A stretch of DNA of 64,000 nt from Bacillus gobiensis. GTDB taxonomy: Bacteria > Bacillota > Bacilli > Bacillales > Bacillaceae. Positions 1 through 8,774 of the stretch are shown piece after piece. The notes under the pieces were generated by a model. That model was not told the DNA's origin and searched no databases. It saw nothing but the letters and a program-made list of their open reading frames with translations. The stretch spans positions 3,879,417 to 3,943,416 of the forward strand of contig NZ_CP012600.1 in assembly GCF_001278705.1 (NCBI RefSeq). Reading direction: 5' to 3'. Made by a program: the position numbers and the translations under genes. Numbering within the stretch: the first letter of the stretch is position 1; every line of letters starts with the position of its first letter.

Positions 1-254
1 AGCAGCTTATGATTGTTCTCGTGCTTATTGTGACTTCAAAAGGTATTGCTGCAGTGCCAGGCGCGTCATTCGTTGTGTTGCTTGCCACATTAAATGCAGT
101 AAATTTACCTGTAGAAGGTCTTGCTTTTATTGCCGGTATTGACCGGATCTTAGATATGGGCAGAACTGCTGTGAATGTTGTCGGGAACTCTTTAGCGGCG
201 GTTGTTATTTCTAAATGGGAAGGTAAATTCAACCAAGAAAAACAAGTTGCGTAA
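1..254 (+). CDS. Dicarboxylate/glutamate:cation symporter, C-terminal part (cut by window edge)
   Basis: The reading frame is open from the first bases of the window, so only about the last 83 residues are present. The segment GRTAVNVVGNSLAAVVISKW is the conserved C-terminal helix region of the DAACS (GltP/GltT/DctP) family. These are membrane transporters that import glutamate, aspartate or C4-dicarboxylates with sodium ions or protons. Hydrophobic residues fill the preceding stretch, as expected for the last membrane segments. A strong terminator follows directly, so this is the last gene of its transcript. The exact substrate cannot be told from this fragment. Confidence 0.85.
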   Translation, partial: QLMIVLVLIVTSKGIAAVPGASFVVLLATLNAVNLPVEGLAFIAGIDRILDMGRTAVNVVGNSLAAVVISKWEGKFNQEKQVA

Positions 255-263
255 TAAACCCCA

Positions 264-302
264 AAAAAGACCCGTATCACTAAAAGTGGTACGGGTTTTT
301 TT
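264..302 (+). terminator. Rho-independent terminator after the symporter gene
   Basis: An 11-bp stem (270-280 with 286-296, one G-T pair) with loop TAAAA is followed by a run of seven T. Confidence 0.85.
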
Positions 303-363
303 GATATGGATGATTAGACAAACGGAGCCTATCCATAAAAAGCTTATCGTCTGATAATAATAT

Positions 364-1485
364 CTAGTCTTGTATTACGGTTATTTTTTTACCTGTCTCT
401 GCAGAATTTTGTATTGCGTCTAACAGTTGATGCAATTTGACAGCGTCATTAAAATTGGGCATTTGCCGTTTATTTTCTGCTATATCTTGCGCGAAACGAT
501 GATACGCTCTTTCAACATACCCTGCTGGATAACGATCTTTTTCGGAGGATATTCTTATTTCTTCCGAAAAGGCATGATCAATTTCAGAATGCAAGGACGA
601 ATAATTAGGATGTGTGATTTTTTCGACGGTCAGGTTACCAAATTGTACGTGACCAACGGAATTGCTCTGTTTTAAACGAAATACACCCTTTTCTCCTCTA
701 ACTTCCAAATGAAACTCAGGATATACTCCCCCTTGAATGTGTACGGATGCAGTGATTCCATCAATTAGTGTTCCGTGTATTGCGATTTGATCAGCTGTAG
801 TTTTAGCCGTTGTTAAACCGGTTTCTTGGATGATTGCTTCGGAATAATTTTGACTCATTACAGCTGAGACTTTTTTAAAATCACTAAGAATGTAGCAAAG
901 CACATCAAGCGAGTGCCCGCCATTTATCGTAAGGAGACTCGCTCCCTTTTCTTTTTTTAATAGATAAGCGTTTCTTTCATCTGTGATTCTGCCTTTTCCT
1001 TGTGTAGCGACTTGCATTGTACAGGAAAGGACCCTGCCGATTTCCCCTTGTTTGATCGCTTGTTTTACATAATTGACCTCCGGTGATTGCCGTGCTTGTA
1101 ATCCAATCACGTGGTGAATATTCGCTTGATCGGCCATTTTTGCCATCTCTTTCGCTTCAGAGGTGTTTATTCCCAATGGCCATTCACAATAGAGGTGCTT
1201 CTTTTCTTCAATGGCAGTGATGGCAGCTTCATAATGGAAAGGAACCTTCACACTTACGACGACTAAATCAACATCTTCGGATTTTGCTAATTCCCTATGA
1301 TTAGTAAAAGCTAAGGGAGCGTTAATCGCCATGGCGCTTTTTTTCGCGGTTTCCATCTTAGATGTCCCAATAGCCGTAATTTGATAAAAAGGACTTTCTT
1401 TCAGAACGGGAATATGTGTTTTGCTCGCCCACTGATTATTTAAAGAACCTCCTATAATCCCGGCATTAATTACATTTTGCTTCAT
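364..1485 (-). CDS. Gfo/Idh/MocA-family oxidoreductase-like protein (Gal80-like)
   Basis: The 373-residue protein has an N-terminal nucleotide-binding fold (IIGGSLNNQWASK, residues 10-22) followed by the mixed alpha/beta domain typical of glucose-fructose oxidoreductases and inositol dehydrogenases. The family signature EKP, whose lysine is catalytic in known members, reads CEWPLG here (E101-W102-P103). The protein may therefore be a Gal80-like sensor or use different chemistry; that is inference. It is divergent from a LysR regulator, with a shared palindromic intergenic region, which suggests control by that regulator. The start is preceded by a GGAGGG-type site. Substrate unknown. Confidence 0.8.
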   Translation of the reverse strand: MKQNVINAGIIGGSLNNQWASKTHIPVLKESPFYQITAIGTSKMETAKKSAMAINAPLAFTNHRELAKSEDVDLVVVSVKVPFHYEAAITAIEEKKHLYCEWPLGINTSEAKEMAKMADQANIHHVIGLQARQSPEVNYVKQAIKQGEIGRVLSCTMQVATQGKGRITDERNAYLLKKEKGASLLTINGGHSLDVLCYILSDFKKVSAVMSQNYSEAIIQETGLTTAKTTADQIAIHGTLIDGITASVHIQGGVYPEFHLEVRGEKGVFRLKQSNSVGHVQFGNLTVEKITHPNYSSLHSEIDHAFSEEIRISSEKDRYPAGYVERAYHRFAQDIAENKRQMPNFNDAVKLHQLLDAIQNSAETGKKITVIQD

Positions 1486-1529
1486 GGTTTATCCCTCCAA
1501 AATGCGTATTGCATTTAGTATACTTAATA

Positions 1530-1572
1530 AGTGATATCATAAATAATGTTAATTTATGATAGTAGTATCACT
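1530..1572. promoter_or_regulatory. Probable LysR operator between divergent genes
   Basis: A perfect 9-bp inverted repeat, ATCATAAAT (1536-1544) and ATTTATGAT (1552-1560), lies in the 110-bp gap between the oxidoreductase and the LysR gene. Outer arms AGTGAT (1530-1535) and ATCACT (1567-1572) extend it. LysR regulators usually bind such dyads upstream of a divergent target. Binding is inferred. Confidence 0.6.
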
Positions 1573-1595
1573 ATTTTTGATAGGGAGGTGCATCA

Positions 1596-2450
1596 ATGGA
1601 TATCGAAAACTTGAAAGCTTTTATAACAGTTGCCGAACTAAAAAGCATATCTGCTGCGGCGATAAAGCTTAATCACCTCCAATCCAATATGACTGCGAAA
1701 ATAAAGAAGATTGAATCCTATTATAATCAAGAGCTGTTTATTAGAAATTCAAAAGGTATGGAATTAACTAAAGATGGAGAAAAATTATATCACCAATTAA
1801 AAAAGATCTTGATCCTCTGGGAAGAAACTGAAAATAAAATGAAAAAGCACGAAGAAACGCTCAGGATAGGGACGATGATATCAGTTGGTGGAACTCAATT
1901 CTCCTCAGCATTAAATAAACTTTATCAAACATACCCTGACTTATCGGTTACGTTAAAAACGGGTTCCACTGATTATATTGAACATCAAATTCTTGGCGGA
2001 ACAATTGATATAGCTTATACGATTGGATCGTCAAATCATAAGAAAATCACCTATAAAAAAGTGGGGCAAGAAGAGCTGGTTATTATCGGTAAAGGTATTG
2101 AGAAAAACACAATTTTTAAAGAGTATATCAGCCGAAAAAATCTGCTTGTTCTTTCGGATAAATGCTTGTATCTCACGTTGTTACGCAATATTTTCACAGG
2201 CATGGGTCGTGAGTATGGGGAAATCATTGAAGTAGGCGATCCGGAATCACTCTTGCAGTTTTCAATAATGGGAATGGGGATTTCCTTAGTATCGAAACGT
2301 ACGGCAAACCGCTACAACATCAACAATTATATAGAGGTACCTTCAGTTTATAAATACATCAACATTTACTTAATTACTCGTTTGCACCATGAATTAACAC
2401 CTATTGAAAGACAATTTACAGAATTGAATCATTCGCTTGTGAACGAATAA
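1596..2450 (+). CDS. LysR-family transcriptional regulator
   Basis: The 284-residue protein has the LysR layout. A winged helix-turn-helix fills residues 1-60 (IENLKAFITVAELKSISAAA, then LNHLQSNMTAKIKKIE), followed by a periplasmic-binding-like effector domain from about residue 88. The start has a good site (GGGAGGTG, five bases before ATG). The gene is divergent from the Gfo/Idh/MocA-like gene and shares an inverted repeat with it, so it probably regulates that gene and itself. The effector is unknown. Length is slightly short for the family (usually 290-310). Confidence 0.88.
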   Translation: MDIENLKAFITVAELKSISAAAIKLNHLQSNMTAKIKKIESYYNQELFIRNSKGMELTKDGEKLYHQLKKILILWEETENKMKKHEETLRIGTMISVGGTQFSSALNKLYQTYPDLSVTLKTGSTDYIEHQILGGTIDIAYTIGSSNHKKITYKKVGQEELVIIGKGIEKNTIFKEYISRKNLLVLSDKCLYLTLLRNIFTGMGREYGEIIEVGDPESLLQFSIMGMGISLVSKRTANRYNINNYIEVPSVYKYINIYLITRLHHELTPIERQFTELNHSLVNE

Positions 2451-2653
2451 TGGAGAGAAAGTATTTAACCGAATGGTTGACTAATTCTAGGTTGTTCTTT
2501 ATTGTTAACTATATGGTTAAACAAAGTAGCCACAATTTAGATTGGATTTTTCATGCTACGTCAGACCGAATTATTACGGTGGGTATTTAATGATTGCAGG
2601 GTTGAAAGAGATCGTAGAAAGCGAATGAATTAAAAAATAAGGAGATGTTTTTA

Positions 2654-3049
2654 ATGGAAAAGGTGACACCATTCTTAATGTTCGAAGGAAATGCGGAAGA
2701 AGCCATGAATTATTATACTTCTTTGATTGAAGAATCAGAAATTACCAGAATCACTCGTTATGGACCAAATGAAGCAGGAGATGAGGGCAGTGTGATGCAG
2801 GCTGTCTTTTCATTAAAAGGACAGGAATTTATGTGCATTGACAGTAACGTAAAGCATGAGTTCACGTTTACCCCTTCCTTTTCAGTGTTTCTTACATGTG
2901 ATTCTGAAGAGGAAATTACCCGGCTTTATGAGAGCCTCTCAGATGGCGGGGGCGCCCTAATGCCATTAGGTGATTATTTCTTTAGTAAGAAGTTCGGTTG
3001 GATTGTCGATAGGTTTGGAGTTTCATGGCAGCTCAATTTTCCAAGCTAA
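2654..3049 (+). CDS. PhnB-like VOC-superfamily protein
   Basis: This 131-residue protein starts MEKVTPFLMFEGNAEEAMNY and ends DRFGVSWQLNFPS. That is the pattern of the PhnB / 3-demethylubiquinone-9 methyltransferase-like branch of the vicinal-oxygen-chelate (glyoxalase/bleomycin resistance) fold. The start is set at 2654 because AAGGAG (2639-2644) is nine bases upstream; an ATG at 2645 would abut that site. Members are small cytosolic proteins of mostly unknown substrate. A terminator follows, so the gene is transcribed alone or with a decayed upstream reading frame. Confidence 0.82.
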   Translation: MEKVTPFLMFEGNAEEAMNYYTSLIEESEITRITRYGPNEAGDEGSVMQAVFSLKGQEFMCIDSNVKHEFTFTPSFSVFLTCDSEEEITRLYESLSDGGGALMPLGDYFFSKKFGWIVDRFGVSWQLNFPS

Positions 3050-3056
3050 ATGTTGG

Positions 3057-3091
3057 ATGGTGTTCCTTCTAAAGAGGAGCGCCATTTTTTA
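3057..3091 (+). terminator. Rho-independent terminator
   Basis: An 11-bp stem with two wobble pairs (ATGGTGTTCCT with AGGAGCGCCAT) is followed by TTTTTTA. Confidence 0.75.
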
Positions 3092-3225
3092 TTCCTCCTT
3101 TACATAAAGAGTTGAAAATGCCCTGTTCTTTAGTTAAAGAAGTATTCAAATTTTAGATTTTAAAATTACATATTTTTTTAACAATTTTTGTTTACATTTT
3201 TAGTGCACAGAAGTATGATAATCAT

Positions 3226-3380
3226 CGGTTTCATATTTCTAAATCGCTGAGACCTAAAGGTGCGGGGGAACCATTTTTGTGGATTGTTACACAATCCAAA
3301 GGGGTGAATCCTTTTAAAAGGTAGGGCTACTCAAATGGTCCGAATCCGACAGCTAACCTCGTAAGCGTTATATGAGAAGG
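3226..3380 (+). ncRNA. ydaO-yuaA (cyclic di-AMP) riboswitch
   Basis: The stretch holds the conserved blocks of the ydaO-yuaA class: a CGCTGAGACC-like start, GGTGCGGGGGAACC (3259-3272), GGGGTGAATCC (3301-3311), a GGTAGGG block, and CGAATCCGACAGCTAACCTC (3341-3360) followed by GTAAGC. The closing helix TCATAT (3231-3236) with ATATGA (3370-3375) is visible. This class binds cyclic di-AMP and shuts off downstream genes, typically potassium importers. It precedes kimA here and has its own terminator, as expected. Confidence 0.93.
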
Positions 3381-3410
3381 AAGGTGGAGCTTGTGAGACA
3401 AAAATTATAT

Positions 3411-3450
3411 TGTCTTCAGGCCTATTATCTATGGCTTGCAGGCATTTTTT
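3411..3450 (+). terminator. Riboswitch-controlled terminator upstream of kimA
   Basis: A 12-bp imperfect stem (3411-3422 with 3433-3444) is followed by TTTTTT. It sits between the aptamer and kimA and is the likely expression platform. Confidence 0.8.
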
Positions 3451-3526
3451 ATTTTAATTGAACTAAAGTGTTTTCGTAGAGTGTTATTTGATATACAGGA
3501 AAAGATATGTTTAATACAATCTGGTA

Positions 3527-5363
3527 GTGAAATTTGTGATTTCTTCTCTAAAGAGATTTTTAATAGGCCGGCCATTAAAATCAACTGAACTAGGGGAACA
3601 GAAGCTTAACAAAACAAAAGCATTAGCCATCCTATCTTCTGACGTTTTATCATCAGTAGCCTATGGTCCGGAGCAAATTTTAATTGTCCTGGCAACAGTT
3701 GGTGCAGTAGCATTTTGGTATTCAATTCCGATAGCAATGGGAGTATTAATTCTATTAACTGCTCTCATATTGTCGTACAGGCAGATTATCTTTCGCCTAT
3801 CCTCATGGCGGTGGAGCGTATGTAGTATCAAAGCATAATTTGGGTATAAATCCGGGGTTAATCGCTGGAGGATCCTTGCTGGTAGATTATATTTTAACAG
3901 TGGCAGTTAGTGTATCTGCTGGTACAGATGCGATAACATCTGCATTTCCTGCCTTACATTCTTATAATGTGATCATTGCGATTATCTTTGTGATTTTTCT
4001 TACCATCTTAAATTTAAGAGGGGTAACGGAATCCGCCTCTATTTTGGCGTATCCGGTGTATTTATTTGTTTTAGCGTTATTCGTATTGATTGGTGTGGGC
4101 ATCTACAACATTGTAACAGGTCAGGTTCCGCCTGATTTACATCCATCAATTGGTACACCCGTGGCAGGAATCAGTTTATTCATCCTCCTGCGAGCGTTTG
4201 CCTCAGGCAGCTCTGCTTTAACAGGAGTTGAAGCCATTTCGAATGCCATTCCCAATTTTAAAGACCCGGCACCTAATAATGCAGCTAAAACGTTACTTGC
4301 GATGGGTGCCTTGCTCGCTTTGTTATTTTCGGGAATTGTATATTTGGCCTATTATTACGGGATTACTCCCAGTGAAGAGGTCACTGTTGTCTCACAACTT
4401 ACGGAAGAGACATTTGGTCGAAATTTCATGTATTTCTTTATCCAAGGAACTACAGCATTGATATTGATCCTGGCTGCCAATACAGGTTATTCAGCGTTCC
4501 CATTACTTGCGGTTAATCTTGCCAAGGATAAGTTTATTCCAAGAATGTTTACAATAAGAGGAGACCGGTTAGGATACTCGAATGGGATTATTATTCTTGG
4601 GATTGCCTCGATCATATTAATTCTTGCTTTTAAAGGACAAACTGAACAGCTTATCCCGCTATATGCAGTCGGCGTGTTTATTCCATTTACGCTGTCTCAG
4701 TCGGGAATGATTGTTAAATGGATTCGTGAAAAACCAAAAGGATGGGTATTTAGGCTTGTTATTAATTCAACCGGTGCCTTGATTAGCTTTACCGTTACGA
4801 TCATTTTCTTTTTAACCAAATTCGCACAGGTTTGGCCAGTCTTAGTTTTTTTACCCATTATCGTTTTTGTTTTTCACCAGATAAAGAAGCATTATGACGC
4901 AGTTGGCGACCAATTGCGACTGACAACATGTGAACCTTCTGTCCCGATTAATGGGAACGTCATTATTGTTCCTGTGGCTGGTATGACTCATGTAGTAGAG
5001 AACACGTTAAACTATGCTAAAACTCTTTCGGCAGAAAAGATCATTGCCGTTTACGTTGCGTTTGACAGAGAAGTCGAAAGAAAGTTTGAAGAAAAGTGGA
5101 AGAAATGGCAGCCTGATGTCAGACTCGTGACACTTCACTCTCACTATAGAAGTATTATTCATCCTTTGACCAAATTTGTTGATACGGTTGAGCACAAAGC
5201 CAGAGAGTCGGATTATCGGGTTACGGTCGTCATCCCTCAGTTTATTCCTAAAAAAGGCTGGCACAATATTCTTCATAACCAATCTAGTTTATTGATTCGG
5301 GCATATTTGCTTTATCGGCGGGACGTAGTCGTTACTACTGTCCCTTACCATTTAAAAAAATGA
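3527..5363 (+). pseudogene. kimA: Potassium importer KimA, split by a one-base frameshift
   Basis: The two frames together match KimA (formerly YdaO) of Bacillus subtilis closely: LKRFLIGRPLKSTELGEQKL at the start, GLIAGGSLLVDYILTVAVS in the middle, LPYHLKK-like end, about 610 residues. KimA is a KUP-family potassium importer with an APC fold and a cytosolic C-terminal domain. After LILSYRQIIF the frame shifts: the run TTTCGCC at 3791-3797 has one base too many, and the second frame continues AYPHGGGAYVVSK. Without the extra base the protein is complete. It may be a real knockout or a read error. The GTG start has a weak ribosome site. Expression is controlled by the c-di-AMP riboswitch upstream. 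Confidence 0.9.
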
Positions 5364-5372
5364 GTTTTTACG

Positions 5373-5402
5373 GGTGTCTCCTTAATGAGGCACCTTTTTT
5401 AA
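5373..5402 (+). terminator. Rho-independent terminator after kimA
   Basis: GGTGTCTC pairs with GAGGCACC (one wobble) around loop CTTAAT, followed by a T run. Confidence 0.85.
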
Positions 5403-5502
5403 TTATACCTTTTAATAATTTTTTTCTTTTTCAGGCAGGAATAGGATAAACATAAGAGAATGATTTGTAGTCGGAATAAAAATTAGAGGGGAATGGGCAA
5501 GT

Positions 5503-5910
5503 ATGGGAATACAAATGAAAAGTATCTTTGTTAATTTACCGGTGAAAGATTTGGAAAAAACGAAAGAATTTTTTTCGAAAATTGGTTTTGAATTTAACGA
5601 AAAATTTACTGATGAAAATGCAGCGAGCATGGTGATTGGTGAAAATATCTTTGCCATGCTGTTGGTGGAAGAGTTTTTTAAAACGTTTACGAAAAAAGAA
5701 CTTTCTGATGCAGCAAAAAGTACAGAAGTTATCGTTGGGTTAGCAGTTGATAGCAGGGATAAGGTTGATGAGATTGTAAATAAAGCGCTGGATGCAGGCG
5801 GAAAGCCTTCAAATGATCCGATGGACCATGGCTTTATGTACGGATGGAGTTTTGAGGACATAGACGGCCATCTTTGGGAAGTCTTTTACATGGATGAAAG
5901 TGCAGTCTGA
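5503..5910 (+). CDS. VOC-family (glyoxalase-fold) protein
   Basis: The 135-residue protein has the paired beta-alpha-beta-beta-beta modules of the VOC fold: KSIFVNLPVKDLEKTKEFF at the start and SFEDIDGHLWEVFYMD at the end, where the final glutamate is the usual metal ligand. Close relatives are annotated as lactoylglutathione-lyase-like proteins of unknown substrate. AGAGGGGA lies about ten bases before the ATG at 5503; a second in-frame ATG at 5515 is also possible. It has its own terminator and seems monocistronic. Confidence 0.83.
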   Translation: MGIQMKSIFVNLPVKDLEKTKEFFSKIGFEFNEKFTDENAASMVIGENIFAMLLVEEFFKTFTKKELSDAAKSTEVIVGLAVDSRDKVDEIVNKALDAGGKPSNDPMDHGFMYGWSFEDIDGHLWEVFYMDESAV

Positions 5911-5962
5911 GCAAGAGTAAAAATAAGAAATTGATCGCCCTGAACTTCTTTGATAAACCTAT

Positions 5963-5997
5963 AGGCACAATCCTTTCATGTGGAGTTGTGTCTTTTT
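5963..5997 (+). terminator. Rho-independent terminator
   Basis: An imperfect stem (GGCACAATCC with GGAGTTGTGTC) is followed by TTTTT. Confidence 0.65.
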
Positions 5998-6136
5998 CAT
6001 TTTAAAGTACAGTGTTTGCTGGTTCGGTTCAGCAGGAAAAAAGTGTGTAATGTAGAAATTTATTTAAGAGATTATATATTTTCTATTAGCGAAAAAAGGT
6101 CAACCTCATACTTAAGAACAGGAGAAATTCTAAGTT

Positions 6137-6559
6137 ATGTACGAACTAAAAACAAAAGAAAATGACAGCAGTGTCATTGAGTTTATTGAAAATGTCGATA
6201 GCCCTAAAAAACGTGAAGATGCATATAAATTATTAGATATTTTCACAGAAACGACTGGCTGTCAAGCGAAGATGTGGGGGCCGAGCATTATCGGTTTTGG
6301 TTCCTATCATTATAAATATGAATCCGGTCACGAAGGCGATGCGCCGCTTGTTGGCTTTTCACCTCGAAAAGCAAAAATCAGCTTGTATTTTGCGACTGGT
6401 GATACAAAACGAGAGGAATTGTTAAAGGACTTTGGAAAACATACAACAGGAAAAGCGTGTGTATACATTAATAAGGTGGCAGATATTGATGTTGACGTGT
6501 TAAAAGCGTTAATTCATCAATCTGTTGCGTTTTTAAGAGAAACGTATCCAAACCAGTAG
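6137..6559 (+). CDS. DUF1801 (YdhG-like) protein
   Basis: The 140-residue protein shows the DUF1801 pattern: a helical N-terminus (SSVIEFIENVDSPKKREDA), MWGPSIIGFGSYHYKYESG at residues 47-65, and the PRKAKISLYF strand. The family has an SRPBCC-unrelated alpha/beta fold of unknown function and often resembles iron-chaperone-like YdhG proteins. GGAG is 12 bases before the ATG. It is followed 46 bases later by a flavodoxin-fold oxidoreductase on the same strand, so the two may share a transcript. Confidence 0.8.
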   Translation: MYELKTKENDSSVIEFIENVDSPKKREDAYKLLDIFTETTGCQAKMWGPSIIGFGSYHYKYESGHEGDAPLVGFSPRKAKISLYFATGDTKREELLKDFGKHTTGKACVYINKVADIDVDVLKALIHQSVAFLRETYPNQ

Positions 6560-6605
6560 AAAGCGATTATGTTTTTAGGGAACCCTATATATGGAGGAAT
6601 GCAAA

Positions 6606-7190
6606 ATGAACCATCTTGTTGTCTATGCACACCCACATCCTGAAAGTTTTAATCATGCAATATTGGAAACAGCTGTTAAAGCTTTAGAAGACAAAGGTCA
6701 TCAGGTGTTTGTAAGAGATTTGTATGCATTGGATTTTCAGCCTGTTCTGAAGCCCCAAGATACGGCTGCGATGAAATCAGGCAATATTCCTGACGATATT
6801 AAAACCGAACAAGAGTTCATTACAAAAGCAGATGTTATCACATTTATCTATCCAATTTGGTGGTCGGGTCTTCCTGCCATTCTCAAAGGTTATGTAGACC
6901 GGGTATTCGCCTATGGCTTTGCTTATGCTTATGGGGAAGGAGAAATTATTCAGTTACTTAAAGGGAAAAAAGGTTTGATCATTAATACTCACGGTACTCC
7001 TAAAGAGATTTACGACGAAATGGGAATGACCGCCAGTTTAACCATTACTTCAGATGTTGGCATATTTGATTTTACAGGGATTGAACCTTTGGATCATTTA
7101 CTGTTTGGCAATGTCTCTGAATACCTTGAAGAAGCAGCGCTGAAGGATATCCTCAAGCAGGTTGAAGAGAAAATCAATTCTCTTTTTTAG
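6606..7190 (+). CDS. NAD(P)H:quinone oxidoreductase, flavodoxin-fold (KefF/MdaB/YrkL type)
   Basis: The 194-residue protein begins MNHLVVYAHPHPESFNHAIL, the FMN/FAD phosphate-binding start of the NQO1/KefF family. It has the conserved YPIWWSGLPAILKGYVDRVF segment at about residues 80-99. Such enzymes reduce quinones by two electrons in the cytosol and protect against electrophile stress. The start is put at 6606 because GGAGG (6594-6598) stands eight bases upstream; the upstream ATG at 6591 overlaps that site. It ends in a bidirectional terminator shared with sigZ. Confidence 0.88.
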   Translation: MNHLVVYAHPHPESFNHAILETAVKALEDKGHQVFVRDLYALDFQPVLKPQDTAAMKSGNIPDDIKTEQEFITKADVITFIYPIWWSGLPAILKGYVDRVFAYGFAYAYGEGEIIQLLKGKKGLIINTHGTPKEIYDEMGMTASLTITSDVGIFDFTGIEPLDHLLFGNVSEYLEEAALKDILKQVEEKINSLF

Positions 7191-7223
7191 CAAGAGGTAC
7201 TGATTTTTAATCAAATATGAACA

Positions 7224-7254
7224 AAAAAGTTTGGAGAAAATCGCCAAACTTTTT
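7224..7254. terminator. Bidirectional terminator between oxidoreductase and sigZ
   Basis: A perfect 11-bp stem, AAAAAGTTTGG (7224-7234) with CCAAACTTTTT (7244-7254), is A-rich on one side and T-rich on the other, so it can work for both converging genes. Confidence 0.85.
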
Positions 7255-7788
7255 CTAATTCGGATTCTTTCTATAGAAGTCGATGATATTTCCGTATCGA
7301 TCCGACTCGATATGGCAGCACTCCATCAGCCTCTCCTTTAGCATTTCCCGTCCGCGCTGCACTCTTGATTTGGCTCCTGAATAGGAGATGGCGAGCCGGC
7401 TGCTTAGTTGTTTTTGGGACATGCCCTTTAGCTCGGTGAGTTCGAGTGCATCTCTATATTTATCCGGTAATCGTTGAATCGTTGACTTGAAGCATGAAAT
7501 CACTCCTTTTTCAAAATTCTCTTCCTCATATTCATCATTTGTTTCAATATGAAACGGCAGTTCCTCTGTCCGTTTTTCTTTCCGGTAGTAATCCACGATA
7601 CTATTGCGGGCAATTTGATAAATCCATGATTGTACTTTATTTTCATCCTTTAACTCGGAAATATGGCCGTGTATCTTCATAAACACATTTTGGACGATAT
7701 CTTCCACATCAGAATGATTATATGTTCTTTTTGAGATAAATCGTCTGACGGGTAGATGATATTCATTCCAGAGAACTTGGATATCCAT
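7255..7788 (-). CDS. sigZ: RNA polymerase ECF sigma factor SigZ
   Basis: The 177-residue protein has sigma region 2 (residues 12-75, with DVEDIVQNVFMKIHGHI and VQSWIYQIARNSIVDYYRK) and region 4 (residues 105-155, LPDKYRDALELTELKGMSQK then SGAKSRVQRGREMLKERL). The C-terminal tail CCHIESDRYGNIIDFYRKN, with two adjacent cysteines, is characteristic of SigZ and matches its usual length of about 176. GGAGAG lies eight bases before the start. No anti-sigma gene is adjacent, as in Bacillus subtilis. Its target regulon cannot be read from this window. Confidence 0.87.
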   Translation of the reverse strand: MDIQVLWNEYHLPVRRFISKRTYNHSDVEDIVQNVFMKIHGHISELKDENKVQSWIYQIARNSIVDYYRKEKRTEELPFHIETNDEYEEENFEKGVISCFKSTIQRLPDKYRDALELTELKGMSQKQLSSRLAISYSGAKSRVQRGREMLKERLMECCHIESDRYGNIIDFYRKNPN

Positions 7789-8007
7789 GAAAGTTTCTCT
7801 CCTTGCGTTCGTTATATTTTGCCTGCGCCATCTTTAGTGTACATCAATTTTAGAAGAAGGAGGAGCATTATAGTCTCACTTGGCAACTGGCATACCATTA
7901 GGAGACTTTGTTAAATCAATGTTTTAATTCGTATAATATTTTTAGATATACGGAATAAATACGTGGGTGAGCTAGTTTATTCTAAAACGTAAGGCAGGTA
8001 TTCATTT

Positions 8008-8523
8008 ATGTTTGATCCAACCGTCTTTGAAAATCTAAAAGTTGCTATTGAAAATCAGATTTATGATTTGGATAATTTGTCGGGAAAAATTAAGATAACC
8101 AATCGGATAGATCGACTTGATATGTCAGTACTGTCGAGAGAATTCGCGATACAATTCTCACTATTAGATCGAAGTGATATCTCTGCAGAAATTCGACTGG
8201 TTGCACCTTTGAGAGAACTGGCGGCAGAAATAATGGAAGTGCCGGGAGAAAATCCTGGCTGTATACTAATCTTGCGTTTTTATATTCAAATCATAAATAT
8301 ATCGATGCAGTGCGAAATCATTCAAGACATAATGCAGCAAATTTGGAGTCTCGACATTGCCCCGACTCAAACATTACGCTTTGTTTACGGCAGGGAAGAA
8401 TCCATTTATATGAATACGATCGAGCTGGAATTCAATCGTAAAATTAACGAGGATCATATGGGCGATATCCCCAATTTAATTGATCATGTGCTTCGAACCC
8501 TTTCTGAATTAAGAAATATATAA
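8008..8523 (+). CDS. Conserved hypothetical protein, 171 residues
   Basis: I do not recognise this protein. It is soluble-looking, acidic, with no signal peptide or membrane segment. The first half (NLKVAIENQIYDLDNLSGKI, then FAIQFSLLDRSDISAEIRL) suggests beta strands, and the end (LIDHVLRTLSELRNI) is helical. The gene has its own terminator, a weak ribosome site (AAGGCAGG) and is divergent from sigZ across a 219-bp gap. A link to sigZ is possible but unsupported. Confidence 0.65.
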   Translation: MFDPTVFENLKVAIENQIYDLDNLSGKIKITNRIDRLDMSVLSREFAIQFSLLDRSDISAEIRLVAPLRELAAEIMEVPGENPGCILILRFYIQIINISMQCEIIQDIMQQIWSLDIAPTQTLRFVYGREESIYMNTIELEFNRKINEDHMGDIPNLIDHVLRTLSELRNI

Positions 8524-8548
8524 GGACTGAAGAATACTTAGGAAATTG

Positions 8549-8576
8549 CCTCCCGCTAGCTTTTGGGAGGTTTTTT
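8549..8576 (+). terminator. Rho-independent terminator
   Basis: CCTCCC pairs with GGGAGG and is followed by TTTTTTA. Confidence 0.85.
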
Positions 8577-8774
8577 ATTCCTGCTAACCGACAAACTTTT
8601 TTAGTGGTAATCTATCGCGTCAAAATAAGAACATAAAATGATTATCGATAAAATCTTTTGTTAAACTTTCCCTTCTTTTGTTAATTAAATATTAAAATAC
8701 ATAGTTACATATATGAAAATACTTGTCATGTCATTATAATGTAAAATGCCAGATATTATTAAAGGGTTGATGAT

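Noticed and set aside
2530..2628. Coding remnant ending YVRPNYYGGYLMIAGLKEIV before the PhnB-like gene
   Set aside because: It reads like the end of a small domain protein but has no start and is too short to assign.
5412..5861. Long minus-strand frame opposite the VOC gene
   Set aside because: It lies antisense to a well-supported gene with a ribosome site and has serine/leucine-rich shadow composition.
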